64,000 nucleotides of DNA, taken from assembly GCF_037975245.1 (NCBI RefSeq), contig NC_092568.1, positions 18,621,001 to 18,685,000 on the forward strand, in the 5' to 3' direction. Numbering within the stretch: position 1 is the first letter of the stretch; each line of letters begins with the position of its first letter. Below, piece by piece: positions 1-34,440 of the stretch. The notes beneath the pieces are model-generated. The model had not been told where the DNA came from and searched no databases. It saw only the letters and a list, made by a program, of their open reading frames with translations. This stretch comes from Apostichopus japonicus. Taxonomy: Eukaryota; Echinodermata; Holothuroidea; Aspidochirotida; Stichopodidae. Both the position numbers and the translations under genes were made by a program.

Positions 1-10
1 GTGAATTAGT

Positions 11-150
11 TTTTAATATTACATGCACTGGGCAATCATTTGGGCACTGGGCGTATTTAGCCAGACAATATTTGGCTGGGTTTTAATATTACATGCACTG
101 GGCAATCATGTGGGCACTGGGCGTATGTAGCCAGACAATATGTGGCTGAC
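11..150. repeat. 70 bp tandem duplication in intron 13 of copy L
   Basis: Two adjacent 70 bp units (11-80, 81-150) beginning TTTTAATATTACATGCACTG. Arm R has a single unit (about 61105-61175), so this is a private duplication in arm L. Confidence 0.9.
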
Positions 151-370
151 GTATTATTTATGACACACTGCATGTTTCCATCTTTGTCGTTAGTGAAAAC
201 AAATTGCTACAATTCCCAAAATTCACCAAATATAGAATAACATTGATGTAGAGTTTCTATAAAAAACAATATCCTACATTGTTAAAACCTGCGAAAAATC
301 CTCCCCAACCCCACCCCAATAAAAAATAGAAATATTTGATGAATAGTTGACGGTGGGGGCAGGATTTTAC

Positions 371-23056
<22,686 letters not shown>

Positions 23057-24038
23057 CTTGTCTGAATCTAGTTCCCTGAAGTCACAAATTGAGGTAACAG
23101 TCTACTTTCCTGCAGAAAAGAAAGTTGTATACAGTAATGAGAAATAATTAAACTTGAAAATAAAACTTAGTATAAAACCTACAGTGGCCTACCGGCAAGT
23201 GTTTACAAATTGTTTGACAGAAGGTGATTGAGCAAGAATCCTTTTCTGATATTAAAGTTAAACTGTTGTCTTAGTTACTTATAAGTGATTAAGTCAGTTA
23301 TTTAAGCTCTCTACTACTATATACTACCATTCCCTGCACAGTGACGCACTCTTATATTTGATTGTATATGGAGTAAAAAAACACAATTTAATTGACCATC
23401 CAATTAAATCCAATATACAACTTTGAAAATAATCCTCAAATGCTCAGGAAACACAAATATTAAGCTGCTTAAAATGGTTGGTTAAACTTGCAACCTCAGG
23501 CAAGTGTTGCAATAGATCTGTTCTCTGATTAATATGAATTAATGGACTGGTGCATACTGTACCATGAAATAATTTATTTGGTATTTCAATGAACGATGAA
23601 ATGCACAATGGGCAGCTTGCTATACAGGAAGGAGCAAGGAGATCTATAGACCTAGGATAGCAGTTTTGCAGACAGAAATAATTTTATAAGAAACAATTCA
23701 GAGATTTCTGACCTGCAATGCAAAATATGAACACTAATAATTCCCTGCACACTAAGAGGATCCATTTCAATCTATGAGAAATGGATATTGGCTCTAAAAC
23801 GATTTCTACAGTGACTAACTTAGGATAACACATAGCCTATGCCTAGTATGACAATACAGTATGTGTCCAAACTAAAGTTCAACTTGAACTTGAAGGAGAA
23901 TAACACGGATAGTGAAGAACTACTGCTAGGGGGTGCAAATACGATGAATTAATTACGGTAACCAAGCTCACATGTAGGCCTAGGTTACTGTAAACAACCA
24001 TACATGCATTCAGTAACCTACAGTTATTCTTTCATTAC

Positions 24039-24120
24039 CTGGCTAAATTGCTGGACAACGACGGCGCAGTATTTCCATTTTTGTCAATTCTGCCGTGCTG
24101 AAACAGATTTTAACCACTGT
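24039..24120 (-). other. cpRAS copy L, exon 1 (5' UTR), start uncertain
   Basis: A conserved block with a donor (CAG|GTAATG at 24041-24033) is shared with 45521-45602 on arm R. It precedes a 0.96 kb intron whose acceptor at 23078-23076 leads into the ATG exon. The transcription start is not determinable; the upper limit given is only where homology suggests the exon may lie. The left-only MITE at 24157-24841 lies about 120 bp upstream of the donor, so it is in the promoter or 5' UTR. Confidence 0.5.
24043..24078 (-). other. short upstream ORF in copy L exon 1
   Basis: ATG at 24078-24076 opens an 11-codon ORF ending in TAG at 24045-24043, just before the exon 1 donor. In copy R the same position reads AGG, so the uORF is absent there. 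It would matter only if the transcript start lies upstream of 24078. Confidence 0.3.
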
Positions 24121-24156
24121 CACGGTTCTGCGAGGAGCTGCCGGAAGTACTTTCCT

Positions 24157-24841
24157 ACGGAAGCGTAGAAGGGACATTGCATTGACGAGTTACCAACTTG
24201 ACAAAACGACAATTATCTGCAAATTGACGAGTTGACGAGATGGTAACGTGACAAAATTCAGAAAATTGACGTTTTGACGAGATAACGGATCTCGTCAATG
24301 CATCAATTTTCTGAATTTTGTCATCTTGTCGAGATGGTATACGTAGTAAGTGTGCAACTCGTCAATTTGCAGAAAATTGATGCATTGACGAGATCCGTTA
24401 TCTCGTCAAAACGTCAATTTTCTGAATTTTGTCATCTTGTCGAGATGGTAGTAAATGTGCAACTCGTCAATTTGCAGAAAATTGTTGCATTGACGAGATC
24501 CGTTATCTCGTCAATGCATCAATTTTCTGAATTTTGTCATCTTGTCGAGATGGTAGTAAGTGTGCAACTCGTCAATTTGCAGAAAATTGTTGCATTGACG
24601 AGATCCGTTATCTCGTCAATGCATCAATTTTCTGAATTTTGTCATTTTGTCGAGATGGTAGTAAGTGTGCAACTCGTCAATTTGCAGAAAATTGATGCAT
24701 TGACGAGATCCGTTATCTCGTCAAAACGTCAATTTTCTGAATTTTGTCACGTTACCATCTCGTCAACTCGTCAATTTGCAGATAATTGTCGTTTTGTCAA
24801 GTTGGTAACTCGTCAATGCAATGTCCTTTCTACGCTTCCGT
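24157..24841. mobile_element. 685 bp tandem-repeat MITE at the 5' end of copy L
   Basis: Terminal inverted repeats begin ACGGAAGCGTAGAA and extend over 100 bp. An 8 bp target duplication ACTTTCCT flanks it (24149-24156 and 24842-24849). Interior: about four 105 bp units, each with GAGATGGTAGTAAGTG and ATCCGTTATCTCGTCAA palindromes. The empty site on arm R is at about 45485-45497. The ORF 24298-24918 is a by-product of the repeat period being a multiple of three (VSVQLVNLQKI repeated). No transposase. Confidence 0.88.
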
Positions 24842-26039
24842 ACTTTCCTTTCCCGGATTGTTTACAGATTTTGAGATCATTTACGAATTTCAGACAGTTT
24901 GAAGACAGGTTGAGCTAAGAGAGGGCGCTGTTGAAATTCACTGAAACAGAATTTCTTCCCTCTTACAACGTCAGTCATTCTTCCCGAAATTAGTTCTCTT
25001 ACATGTTAGGTTTATGGTTCATAACTTTTTAAGTCATTAAAAGAAATTAAAACTATATATATATTTAAAGAAAAGTTGGAATTGAGACTTACATTGAATT
25101 CATTCATGTTTGTCATCTGTTTTTGACTAATTCTTCATTTTTTACGACTTGTGGCAATTGCAAGTTCACAATATCATACACTTCGTGCATCATAATACGG
25201 TTATGCTTTCTATATCAGAACAGTAAACCGATGTCGTGGGATACAGTAATTCATCTTTAGTTATTTATTGATCATGAGCTGTTGTCGAGTTCTCTAAAGG
25301 TACAGGTTGCACCATAGATGCATAGAAAATGAAGCCAGTTTATGGGTAAAACTGAAGCTAGATTTACGTTCACCTATAAGGTCGGTATCAAACTCCTGCT
25401 GGTTCGTCCAGGTGCCGTCAAAACGATAAACGAAAGCTGCATATATATGCCTTTGCTTCACTTTTTGTGCATGTTGATTATGTTATATATATAACAGATG
25501 ACGTACTATACTTGTTTATTCAAACTAATACATGTTTTTCATGAATTAGCTCAGTACTTTACGGCACCAACATTATTTTTTGTCAAGTAATTAACAATTA
25601 TAGTGAAATGGATGTCCATCGATCACAGAAAGACCTATAGAGTTATTACTTTGCCAATCGGAATTTTGATAAAACCATACATACATTTTCGTAATAATAA
25701 ATCTTCTTAGTATGTGTCTATATATTGTATACCGATATATAATAATAATAATCAACAGTTATTTGTACGGTACTTCAGCGACCAAAAATGTGGAAGGAAC
25801 CCACAAGGGCTTATGGCTTACAACTTACACGTCAGCCCTGGCTTCCAATTCAACATTTTAACTCAAATTTTGATACTTTACCATTTAGAAAGTCATTTTA
25901 GATGGGAAAACCATAGGTTGCTCTTGGTTGAAAGAAACCCATCCTTACTATGAACCTCCCGATTGGCTAAGCCTCATTCCATTGCCACCACCTCTATCCA
26001 CTCGGCCGCAGCACGGATATGATACATGATATAGATAAT

Positions 26040-26430
26040 GCCATGTTTGCCAGGGGCGCCGTAGGTTCTCAATCTAGGACTTTGGGGCACAAAACAACGA
26101 GGGGAGACTAGGGAAATGTGACTTTTGATTTGAGGAGCCGGCAAACTACAAAGCTATACCTCAGCTTCCAACAAAATGGATCCTCTGTATATTGTTTAGC
26201 CAGAAATGCTAGAAAATCAGGTCTTTTACGCCGGTGCCTTCCAATTATAAGGTCCCGAGTTCGAGTCACTGCAAGATTATTAATGTATGTAGTCCAGTTA
26301 CAGAGTTGTTGAAAATTGACAATTCATAATCATGGACGTTAAATACTGTAAGCTACTGACATCGGTCAGCTTTCGGCTTTGATAAGCCATTGAGGCTTCT
26401 TCGCGAGTTCCTGCTTGCAAAAGGACTAAA
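26040..26430. mobile_element. tRNA-derived SINE-like repeat (arm L inner region)
   Basis: B-box-like GAGTTCGAGTCAC at about 26257-26270, preceded by CGCCGGTGCCTTCC. The tail contains GATAAGCCATTGAGGC. An inverted copy is at 43655-44045. Confidence 0.55.
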
Positions 26431-26829
26431 ATACATACATATAACTGCACGGCACTCCTCAATTACATATTTATTAAAATTTTGCAATATGAGGGCACTT
26501 TTTATATAACTAAAGGGCAATTGGTAGTAACAAAATACATTCCGAGTCAAATCACAGATGGCTTTTGCTGCACCACTCCAAAAATTCCCAAATGTTTTGT
26601 ATAATTGGAACACCATGACATGATCACATTCTGAATATTTTAGTTGCATTGCTTCACAATTGGCCGATTTATCAAACTTTGTAATTCCGCAATTTTTCGC
26701 AATCGTGGCATTTTGGCATTTGCTTGACTTTTGAGGTCTCAGTTCTCAGCAATTAAACATCCTACTACCTTTCTATTACAGATGCCTATAATCTATTCCA
26801 TTATATTCTATAACATAAAAAATAAGGTG

Positions 26830-27345
26830 TCTTGTGGAGTTAGGTTCTATTCTGTGCAAGAAAAATATATATGCTAAACAAAGCGGTACGGTGCTTCTTA
26901 CAGAATATATTTTTTGCACAGAATAGAACTTAGTTGTTAGATAATATTATTTTTTTTCTTACAGAGAATAAAAATTTATTTTTGCACAGACAAATTTTTT
27001 TCTCTAGTAGCTTATATATATATTTTCTGTCACAGAATTTATATATTTTGTTAGAGAAAAATATTTTTCGGTCACAGAATTTACATACTTTTTGAAAAGG
27101 ATATATATATTTCTTTAGAGAATACATTTTTTTCTTTTAGAGAATAAATATATTCTTGGCAGAGGAAAAAACATTTTTTCTGTTAGAGAATATATATTTT
27201 TGACAGAATATTTATTGTAAGAGAATATATATATTTTTTTGCACAGAATACATATTTGTTATTAAGAAAATACTTTCTGTACGCCTGGAGAATATATAAA
27301 TATATTATTTAAGGGAATAAAAATAATTTTCAGGGAATATAGATG
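26830..27345. repeat. Degenerate AT-rich minisatellite
   Basis: Many variable units of the type ACAGAATATATATTTTT / TTAGAGAA. Largely absent from the matching part of arm R. Confidence 0.75.
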
Positions 27346-27965
27346 TGAATACATTTATATATAAATATGTCTAAAATTTAGTTTTCAAGTTAACCATGTA
27401 TGTATTTCGCAAGTACATCATATATATTTGTACGTAATATATTCCGCTTTCTCGCGCCATATTTATCATCCTTGTGAAGTCAGAACGCGACGGTGTTTAT
27501 TTCAGTCACGGTTGGCAGCCCTCTTAGGGTTTTAATCAGGAGCTTTCTATTTCATAGCTGTTGTAGGTGTCGTACCAGAAGTAATCGATCCGTTATCTTA
27601 CACACTAAGTCCGTCACGTTTAGGGTCCGCTAAAGTATAGCTAAAATTTCAACTGACATATCATACCCCCACGTTGATATCTGAGGGCTTGGCCTAACTA
27701 GACTTTGAGCTAGAAGTGGAGCAACTTAAGCATACTGAACCGTCTGCTCGCACGGACAAACATCCAGATTTAAACACAGAATTCTTAACTGATTTGTGTC
27801 ACCTCCAATCCTCCTTATTTGAACACCATCTCTACTTTGACGTATGCGTTTCCACATCAAGACATTCAAAACGATCGCGGTGACTAAAAATATGCCAAAA
27901 CAGGCACTGCATTAGGTCACTTTACGTCTTGTGTGTGTCTGTGTGCGTGTGAGAGAGAGAATTGG

Positions 27966-29050
27966 TGAGAATAGGTGAGAATTAAATAAGACTAGTGGAA
28001 CACTAATTGTTGTTACTCAGTGTTTCACGTGTTTAGCGATCACCAGACGTAGTCCGTGGCGATGATAAATTCCCAATCATGTCACCACAAAATGCCTGAT
28101 GTTCAAGGCAAGCAACACGGATAATGAAACAAGTTACCAGTGTTAAAAAGGGCATTGGTTTAACAAATTCATCGATGGGTCACACGAGACACTACAAGCC
28201 CACACTAACTCGTTATTTCTGGAAATAACGTTACATGTAACTTATATTATATACACTTGGTGGTGGATAGGACAGACAAGTGATAATTGATAATAAAACA
28301 TTGAAAGATGAAATCAAACGAACCTATATATCTGCACCGATTGTTGTAGCGATCCAGGAACCGTTCGGCTGTAGGCCTATAAGTCTCCGAGGCTAGACTG
28401 ATGAAGCTGACGAAATAAAACGTCCTACGCCGTGCGAGCTAGAAACAGAAAAGATATATTAATAGGTAATCAGCTGTTTGTCTTGAACTTGAACTTCGGA
28501 TGATTAGCTTACTCAGATTATCAACAGTTAAGCATATATATTTATTAAGTATCCCAGTAACCTAGATGACGTAAGCCATTTGTTCAGGACTATGTTAAGT
28601 TCATGGTTAGATCTTTTAAGTTATATTGAACTAACCTTCATTGCCTGAGCAACGATAATTAGAGAAAGGGGGGGGGGGGTATTTTGTTCGCTCGCTCGTT
28701 CAAGTACTACTAATCACAACTTTGCCTGGCATCGGACGTCAAACCGACACTAAAAGAGCTTTCTTTCGTTCACATGAAAGTGTTGACTCCATCAGACGTT
28801 TGTGACTGCTTAAATATACATTGTTATCTATATTGATATCTCTATTACCACATTGTGGATACAAACAATCTTCCCATTAACATGATAAAATGACACCGCA
28901 CGAAGCATTTCGATTTCGATATGTTTAAAATTCAACTTCTTTTTCGAGCTTCTTTTGTATTCACCTGAAGTGATAACCTAGATTATACATTAGTCCACAA
29001 TCGTATTATTAATTAATGTTCCCCAATGTGGTACAGAAAACATCAAGCCC
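27966..29050. other. Spacer, nothing recognised
   Basis: Beginning of the non-palindromic centre. No conserved ORF, splice-consistent exon or repeat was identified. Confidence 0.5.
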
Positions 29051-29061
29051 CATGTCTTAAC

Positions 29062-29324
29062 CAGGGGCGTATCCAGGATTTTCTAACCAGGGGGCGCAAA
29101 GTACTATCTAAGCGGAGCGCCACCATCTTGGCGATGTCTTGGCGTTTTTCTTCTGCTCTCTCCTTTTCTCCCTTTCTACTTTTTCTCTCTTTTTTCTTTT
29201 TCTTTTCCCTTCCTTCCTCCTCATTTTCCCCCTCTTTTTTCCCTTTTTTCTCTTTTCTTTTTCTCTTTTCTTTTTCTTACCCGGGGGGCGCACGCCCCAA
29301 CGCCTCTCCCTGGATACGCGCCTG
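29062..29324. mobile_element. Short TIR element with CT-rich core
   Basis: Ends CAGGGGCGTATCCAGG and CCTGGATACGCGCCTG are inverted. It contains the dispersed TATCTAAGCGGAGCGCCACC motif and a polypyrimidine core. No clear target duplication. Related copies: 34314-34440 and 36860-37065. Confidence 0.7.
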
Positions 29325-29329
29325 AGAGT

Positions 29330-32300
29330 GTATGTTCAGCTGGCATTCACCAGCCAGCCATGTAGATGATGAAGGGGGCTAGTAGTCCCAATATTGTGAT
29401 ATTGTGATATGTTGTGGGCGGAGGTCATATATTCGTTTGAGTTCACCAGGGGTCAAATTGTGGAAACCATTGTTTATCACTATATTTTAACAAGGACAGA
29501 CTAGTATTTTGATGTATCACATTTAGTACAAGAAGCCAGTTGTTGAGGTCTATGGTCATTTCAGGACAGCCTGTGTCATTGTGAATTATTGTTTGTCACA
29601 TCACACTGCTTTTCACTGTATTACTAAGATCAAAATGGCATCTAATGATCACCGTTTTATCTTTGTAACCATAACTTTGAAACAGCTTTGAACAATGAAA
29701 GGATCTAATTGAAATGGAGTTATATTGTGAGAATTACCGTATACACACAGTCTCTATATAAATTACAAAGCCACTATCGTTTATGCCAAAGAATCTACGA
29801 TATGACGAATAGCAGCAACCAATCAAAGCATTGGCTTCATATGATTTGCTTTAAACAAGAAGATATTCATTGTATGTGTGGCTAAATGTGTAAGACTGCA
29901 TTGACTCCTTACATAAGTGCTCATTCTGGACACTCAAAGAGTAAACTTCAGAAATAAGAGATCTGCCAAGCAAGAAGATATAGGCCTACCAAATTGGAAT
30001 TGGTCTAAAGTCCGAGTGCAGAAAACTGGACTCGAGTACTATAAACGTGTGGGTATTACACATTTCTTTGTGGGTATACTGTACGGGTGGGATCTACATT
30101 AAATACGTGTTTGTTGCCACATTGTTCAGTTCAGTGGTGTTGTTATTGTTTGTTGTGTAGGGCAATCAATCTTGTAAAGCTTTATACAACAGACACATCA
30201 CTACCTGTGATTCATTGATTAACGGTAAACTGTAACCGTGGGTGCTTTTTTGTTTTTTAAATTATGTGATGCAACTTACCCTGCAGGTAGAAACAATTAA
30301 ACACAAGAACACTGTGATACAACAAATTTGAACACATTGTTAGTAACAGATGATGAAGCCACAAATGAAAGTATGAGTTCATGTATAAGAATTCAAAATA
30401 ATAACAATTTTGGAAGCTAGGAAAGTTTTAATGAAAATGGTTACACATCTCTAAAAGAGTAATGGCGTTCCGTTATAACAATTCCTCATTCATATAAACG
30501 CTTAATAGACATGCCTTTTTACCTGCAACTTTAAACCAGGGAGTTGAAAAAAATATTCATCTGTTTGCACAAATCGTAGATATAACCCTCAGTGTCAACG
30601 TGTAAATTGTGTAAACAAGAGTACAACGACACAGGATTCGGTATTTGAGCAGGTTTCCAATAACATGTTTTAGTACTTTTTGGAATAATATCTTTCTTTC
30701 TTTCTTTCTTTAAAAAAAACGCAACTTCTCAAAAGAACCAACATTCTTCCAATCCTTTGTATAGATGATTGAATTTGTTTCAAAACAAATAAATGATAAC
30801 AATCAACCGCAAAGTAGAAGGTTAAAAACACTCCCGTTACAAAGAAGTTTCATGCTGAAAGCAGTCAATGATGCGTTTCCAAATTTCCTGTGATTTGTTT
30901 GGCTAATAGTCCCTACCATTGTCTGCAAACATTTTTGCATTTATCGTGCTCAATAAACACAACGTATTATGTTTAAGTAACTTATTTATATAGCGCATTA
31001 TACCGACGGTCTCAATGCAACTAATTGTAACGTTGCTGTCCCGTGTAGAGATAGCAAAGTTTGTAGTATAGGCTCTTATGTGTGTGCACTCTCAAATATC
31101 ACAACGTGTAAGGTTGGCCACAGTCGACAAAATTCAGAAATTATGACGACATATCAGGAGGCAGGACTTTTTTATGCCTACATAAAATTGATTTGATGTG
31201 GACATAAATTCAAATTAATGCTGGCATATATTAAAATAATGCTGGCACCGTACCGTACCAGCTGCGTACTGATAATGCAGTTGGCACCTTCCTCTTTCAA
31301 TCTGTTTCAATCTGTGTGAATATTAATGTACATTTAAAGAGTTGTGTCTGTATTGCATGTATGGGCTACCACATTATGTCAAAATATTCTTGCTATGAGT
31401 TGCACTTCTCTTTATATAGTAAGTATACCTTGTAAAGGGTTTCAGTGCAAACACATGAATTTATTTGTAATCTAAGATAATACATATAATATTAATGTCC
31501 CCACGCTTCCATAGGCATGAGTTGTTTAATTTGCATTTATGATTTTCAATATGCACATTATAAACCTATAACTATAGGATATCCGTTGCGCACAAGCCAA
31601 TGTTTTTGTCAGGGGTCATTATAACTAAGTATTGTGCGTTCCTGTAGAGGTAATTTAAAGTGCATGTTTTCATGGAGGAACGTGGGGACGCAAGTTTTTT
31701 CTGAGCGGACGCAAACAATTTTTAAGATGTTGTATCCCGGCGCTGGCGCAACTCTTAAAATCCCAGTAACATTACTGAGAATAATACTTGGTATTAATAT
31801 AAGATTTTTCTATTTGTACAGCTTTCTGCTGATTTCTCAAGTCTTGCTAATGTAAACCTGTGAAACTACATTCTTTTCATTCCTTGATCAACATCTGGAC
31901 AGAATGTTAGACAAGTTTACTGAAACAAGCTAAGGTTTCAATGCACACAAAATGCAAGCAAGCTGCAAAATGTTCAGGTTGGTTGTGCATGATAAATTAA
32001 TGGTAGTTTTATCATTTCAATTTGTATATGGTGGCATCCAATAAATATATGTTTGAACAAGAGTGGATAGAGGGTGTGGGTCGAACCTCTTTTTCATAGC
32101 ACACATAAATTCAAAAGAAACATGTCCTAGCTGTGTTAGATCTAGTTATAGTTTCAGTTTCCGTTCCTTCATTCCAGTATAAATAGCATAAAATACAATT
32201 ATGTTTAATAAGAGAGAATAAAACGTTTGATAGATAAATTCCATAAAAGCGATTAAAGGCAAATTAAGAGTTAGTAAAAATAGCAACAGTTTTCAAAGTG

Positions 32301-32370
32301 TTAGTCAACTGAAAATAATAATTAGTAAAGATTCCTAAATCCTATTGGTCCATTCAGGTCAGCTGACCGT
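29330..32370. other. Spacer, nothing recognised
   Basis: AT-rich, no recognisable exon. ORFs here are short and show no family motif. Confidence 0.5.
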
Positions 32371-32498
32371 GGTTAATTCTGTGAGTAACGCACGGTAAAA
32401 TTACGAGGCATCACTTTAATAAATCTTTGGTTATATGTAACCCAAAATGTTTTGTTTTATGATTTTTCCCCCACACAAATTGTAGTGTATGAATGAAC

Positions 32499-32664
32499 GG
32501 GGTTAATCAACGGTCTAGCGTGCGTTACTCACATGATTAATGCACTCCGGGTGTTAATGCTATCGCTGGATGCACTCGGGCTCCGCCCTCGTGCATCGCT
32601 TGCATTATCCCCCGATCGTGCATTAATCCTGTGAGTAACGCACGCTAGACCGTTGATTAACCCC
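32499..32664. mobile_element. 166 bp near-perfect palindromic element
   Basis: Forty-seven-base terminal arms starting GGGGTTAATCAACGG pair with one mismatch. The centre holds a second hairpin (GGATGCACTCGGG / CCCTCGTGCATC). A related half (TTCTGTGAGTAACGCACGG) lies at 32375-32395. Probably a MITE; no target duplication visible. Confidence 0.8.
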
Positions 32665-33070
32665 TTATTAAACAAAATCATTTAAGATACCATTTTGAAT
32701 AAAAAAATATGCTCTGCATAGAAATGAATTTGTGATAATTTTAACCCAATATTATGTTGGTGCTATTGCACGATGTCATAGAAGTATGATGCTTTCATCG
32801 GTTTGAGTGCATATGTGTGTATGTATGTTTGCATACATGTGTATATGTGTGTGTATGTTTGTGTGAACGCTCGCGTACTTGTACTTCAAGTCTGCGTGCG
32901 TTTTTAAGAATAATCCTTCTTTAGGGGTTTCTGCAATCCCTCTTGCGTTCTTGATAAATGTAATGTGAACGGTCGCGGACTTATGGTGACCTGAGATTTC
33001 CGACTAAGTTATAATATCCGCTCTATCCAGTTGTAATTTGGCGGGTATTTTTGAACGTGCAGTAGGCGTG

Positions 33071-33111
33071 AGGTATACCATGGAGCTGTTTATAGCTCCA
33101 TGGGTATACCT
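33071..33111. repeat. Short palindrome AGGTATACCATGGAGCT
   Basis: Seventeen-base arms with one unpaired G around a six-base loop. Confidence 0.75.
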
Positions 33112-33802
33112 ACGTTGTGTTTGTTCAAATGTCAGGCCGGGCCTTTCTTAACAGAAACACTTCCTAACGACGCTATACGTAAACACATTTTATTTTTCTT
33201 AGCACCGATTCGACCAACACTGCATAAAAGTCACCGTTAAGTTCGTGAGACTAGAACAAACTGAATGACAGTCCACTTAAATCTAATAAACTATAATTCA
33301 TTGTACGCCAAACTCACAGGTTTTTGAAGAGGCCAAAAAAAACGGTAATTTATGATTACTTCGAAACGGATGATTTTGGACTCGGTTGCTACGGCAGTTA
33401 CTAAAAGGCTAGAACCCTTACGTATGGCCGGCCTAGCATATAATGACGTTACATTAGCCTACTCATATACCTTCCTAGGTGTTAAGACCTAATATTAAAT
33501 GCCTTCGATGTTGGATTAGCCTCAAATACGACATCAGCAGTAAAACAGTGACTAGCAAGATCGTTCGCTCATCCATTTGAAATGTTTGTAAGAAATTTGA
33601 ATCTGGGTTAACGTGTAATGAATATAGTAAAACGGATTGGTTTGAAATTTGAATACAGTATACTGTTTACGTTTATGCGCAGTGGTGTATGCAGTAGAAC
33701 CTACCAAAATAGTATAGCACTATGGCGGGCAATCAGTCTCAAATTGTGGGGAATCGACTTATACCGATTTAAATCGACATATACCAATTTCCTTCGACAT
33801 AT

Positions 33803-34127
33803 ACTAGTTTCCAGCAGCTTAAATTGACTTCTACCGATTTAAATCGACATATACCAGTTTAATTCTACATATAATCGATCTAAATCGACATATACCAGTT
33901 TAATTCTACATATAATCGATCTAAATCGACATATACAATTTAAATCGATGATAAGTAAAATAAATCGGTATATGTCAATTTAAATCGACATATACCAGTT
34001 TAAATCGATGATAGGCCTATGTCGAATTAAACTGGTATATGTCGATTTAGATCGATTATATGTAGAATTAAACTGGTATATGTCGATTTAAATCGGTAAA
34101 AGTCTATTTAAGCTGCTGGAAACTAGT
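33803..34127. mobile_element. Foldback element with about 100 bp arms
   Basis: Arms 33803-33901 and 34028-34127 are reverse complements (ACTAGTTTCCAGCAGCTTAA inward). Internal repeats of AATCGACATATACCAGTTTA extend the similarity beyond both ends, about 33745-34155. Confidence 0.85.
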
Positions 34128-34313
34128 ATATACCTATTTAAATCGACATATCATCGATATAGCTCATTAACATATTCCAAATTCCGATTTTGGTGATGAT
34201 TGACATGTGAAGATACATCACGTGCAGTCACCTGACAAGGCGGGCGAATAATTAAATAGTTCCAAATTTACCAAGCTAGCAAGGGTGTTCATCATGATTA
34301 TGTCAATGGTAAT

Positions 34314-34440
34314 CAGGGGCGTATCAAGGATTTTTTAACCCTGGGGGGGGGGGCGCGAATTACTATCTAAGCGGAGCGCCACCGCAGCGTACAAGATAAT
34401 TTCTGGTTTTGATACCCCCCCCCCCCCAGATCACCGGAAA
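34314..34440. mobile_element. Partial copy of CAGGGGCGTATC TIR element
   Basis: Begins CAGGGGCGTATCAAGG and carries the CTAAGCGGAGCGCCACC motif as at 29062. The other end is not found nearby; 36860-37065 has only the opposite end. Confidence 0.6.

Noticed and set aside
24298-24918. 206-codon repetitive ORF
   Set aside because: Produced by a 105 bp repeat unit divisible by three inside a MITE; absent from the empty site on arm R.
29026-29369. Ser/Phe- or Lys/Arg-rich ORFs in CT-rich blocks (also 36817-37188)
   Set aside because: Low-complexity polypyrimidine core of a dispersed TIR element, open on both strands by composition.
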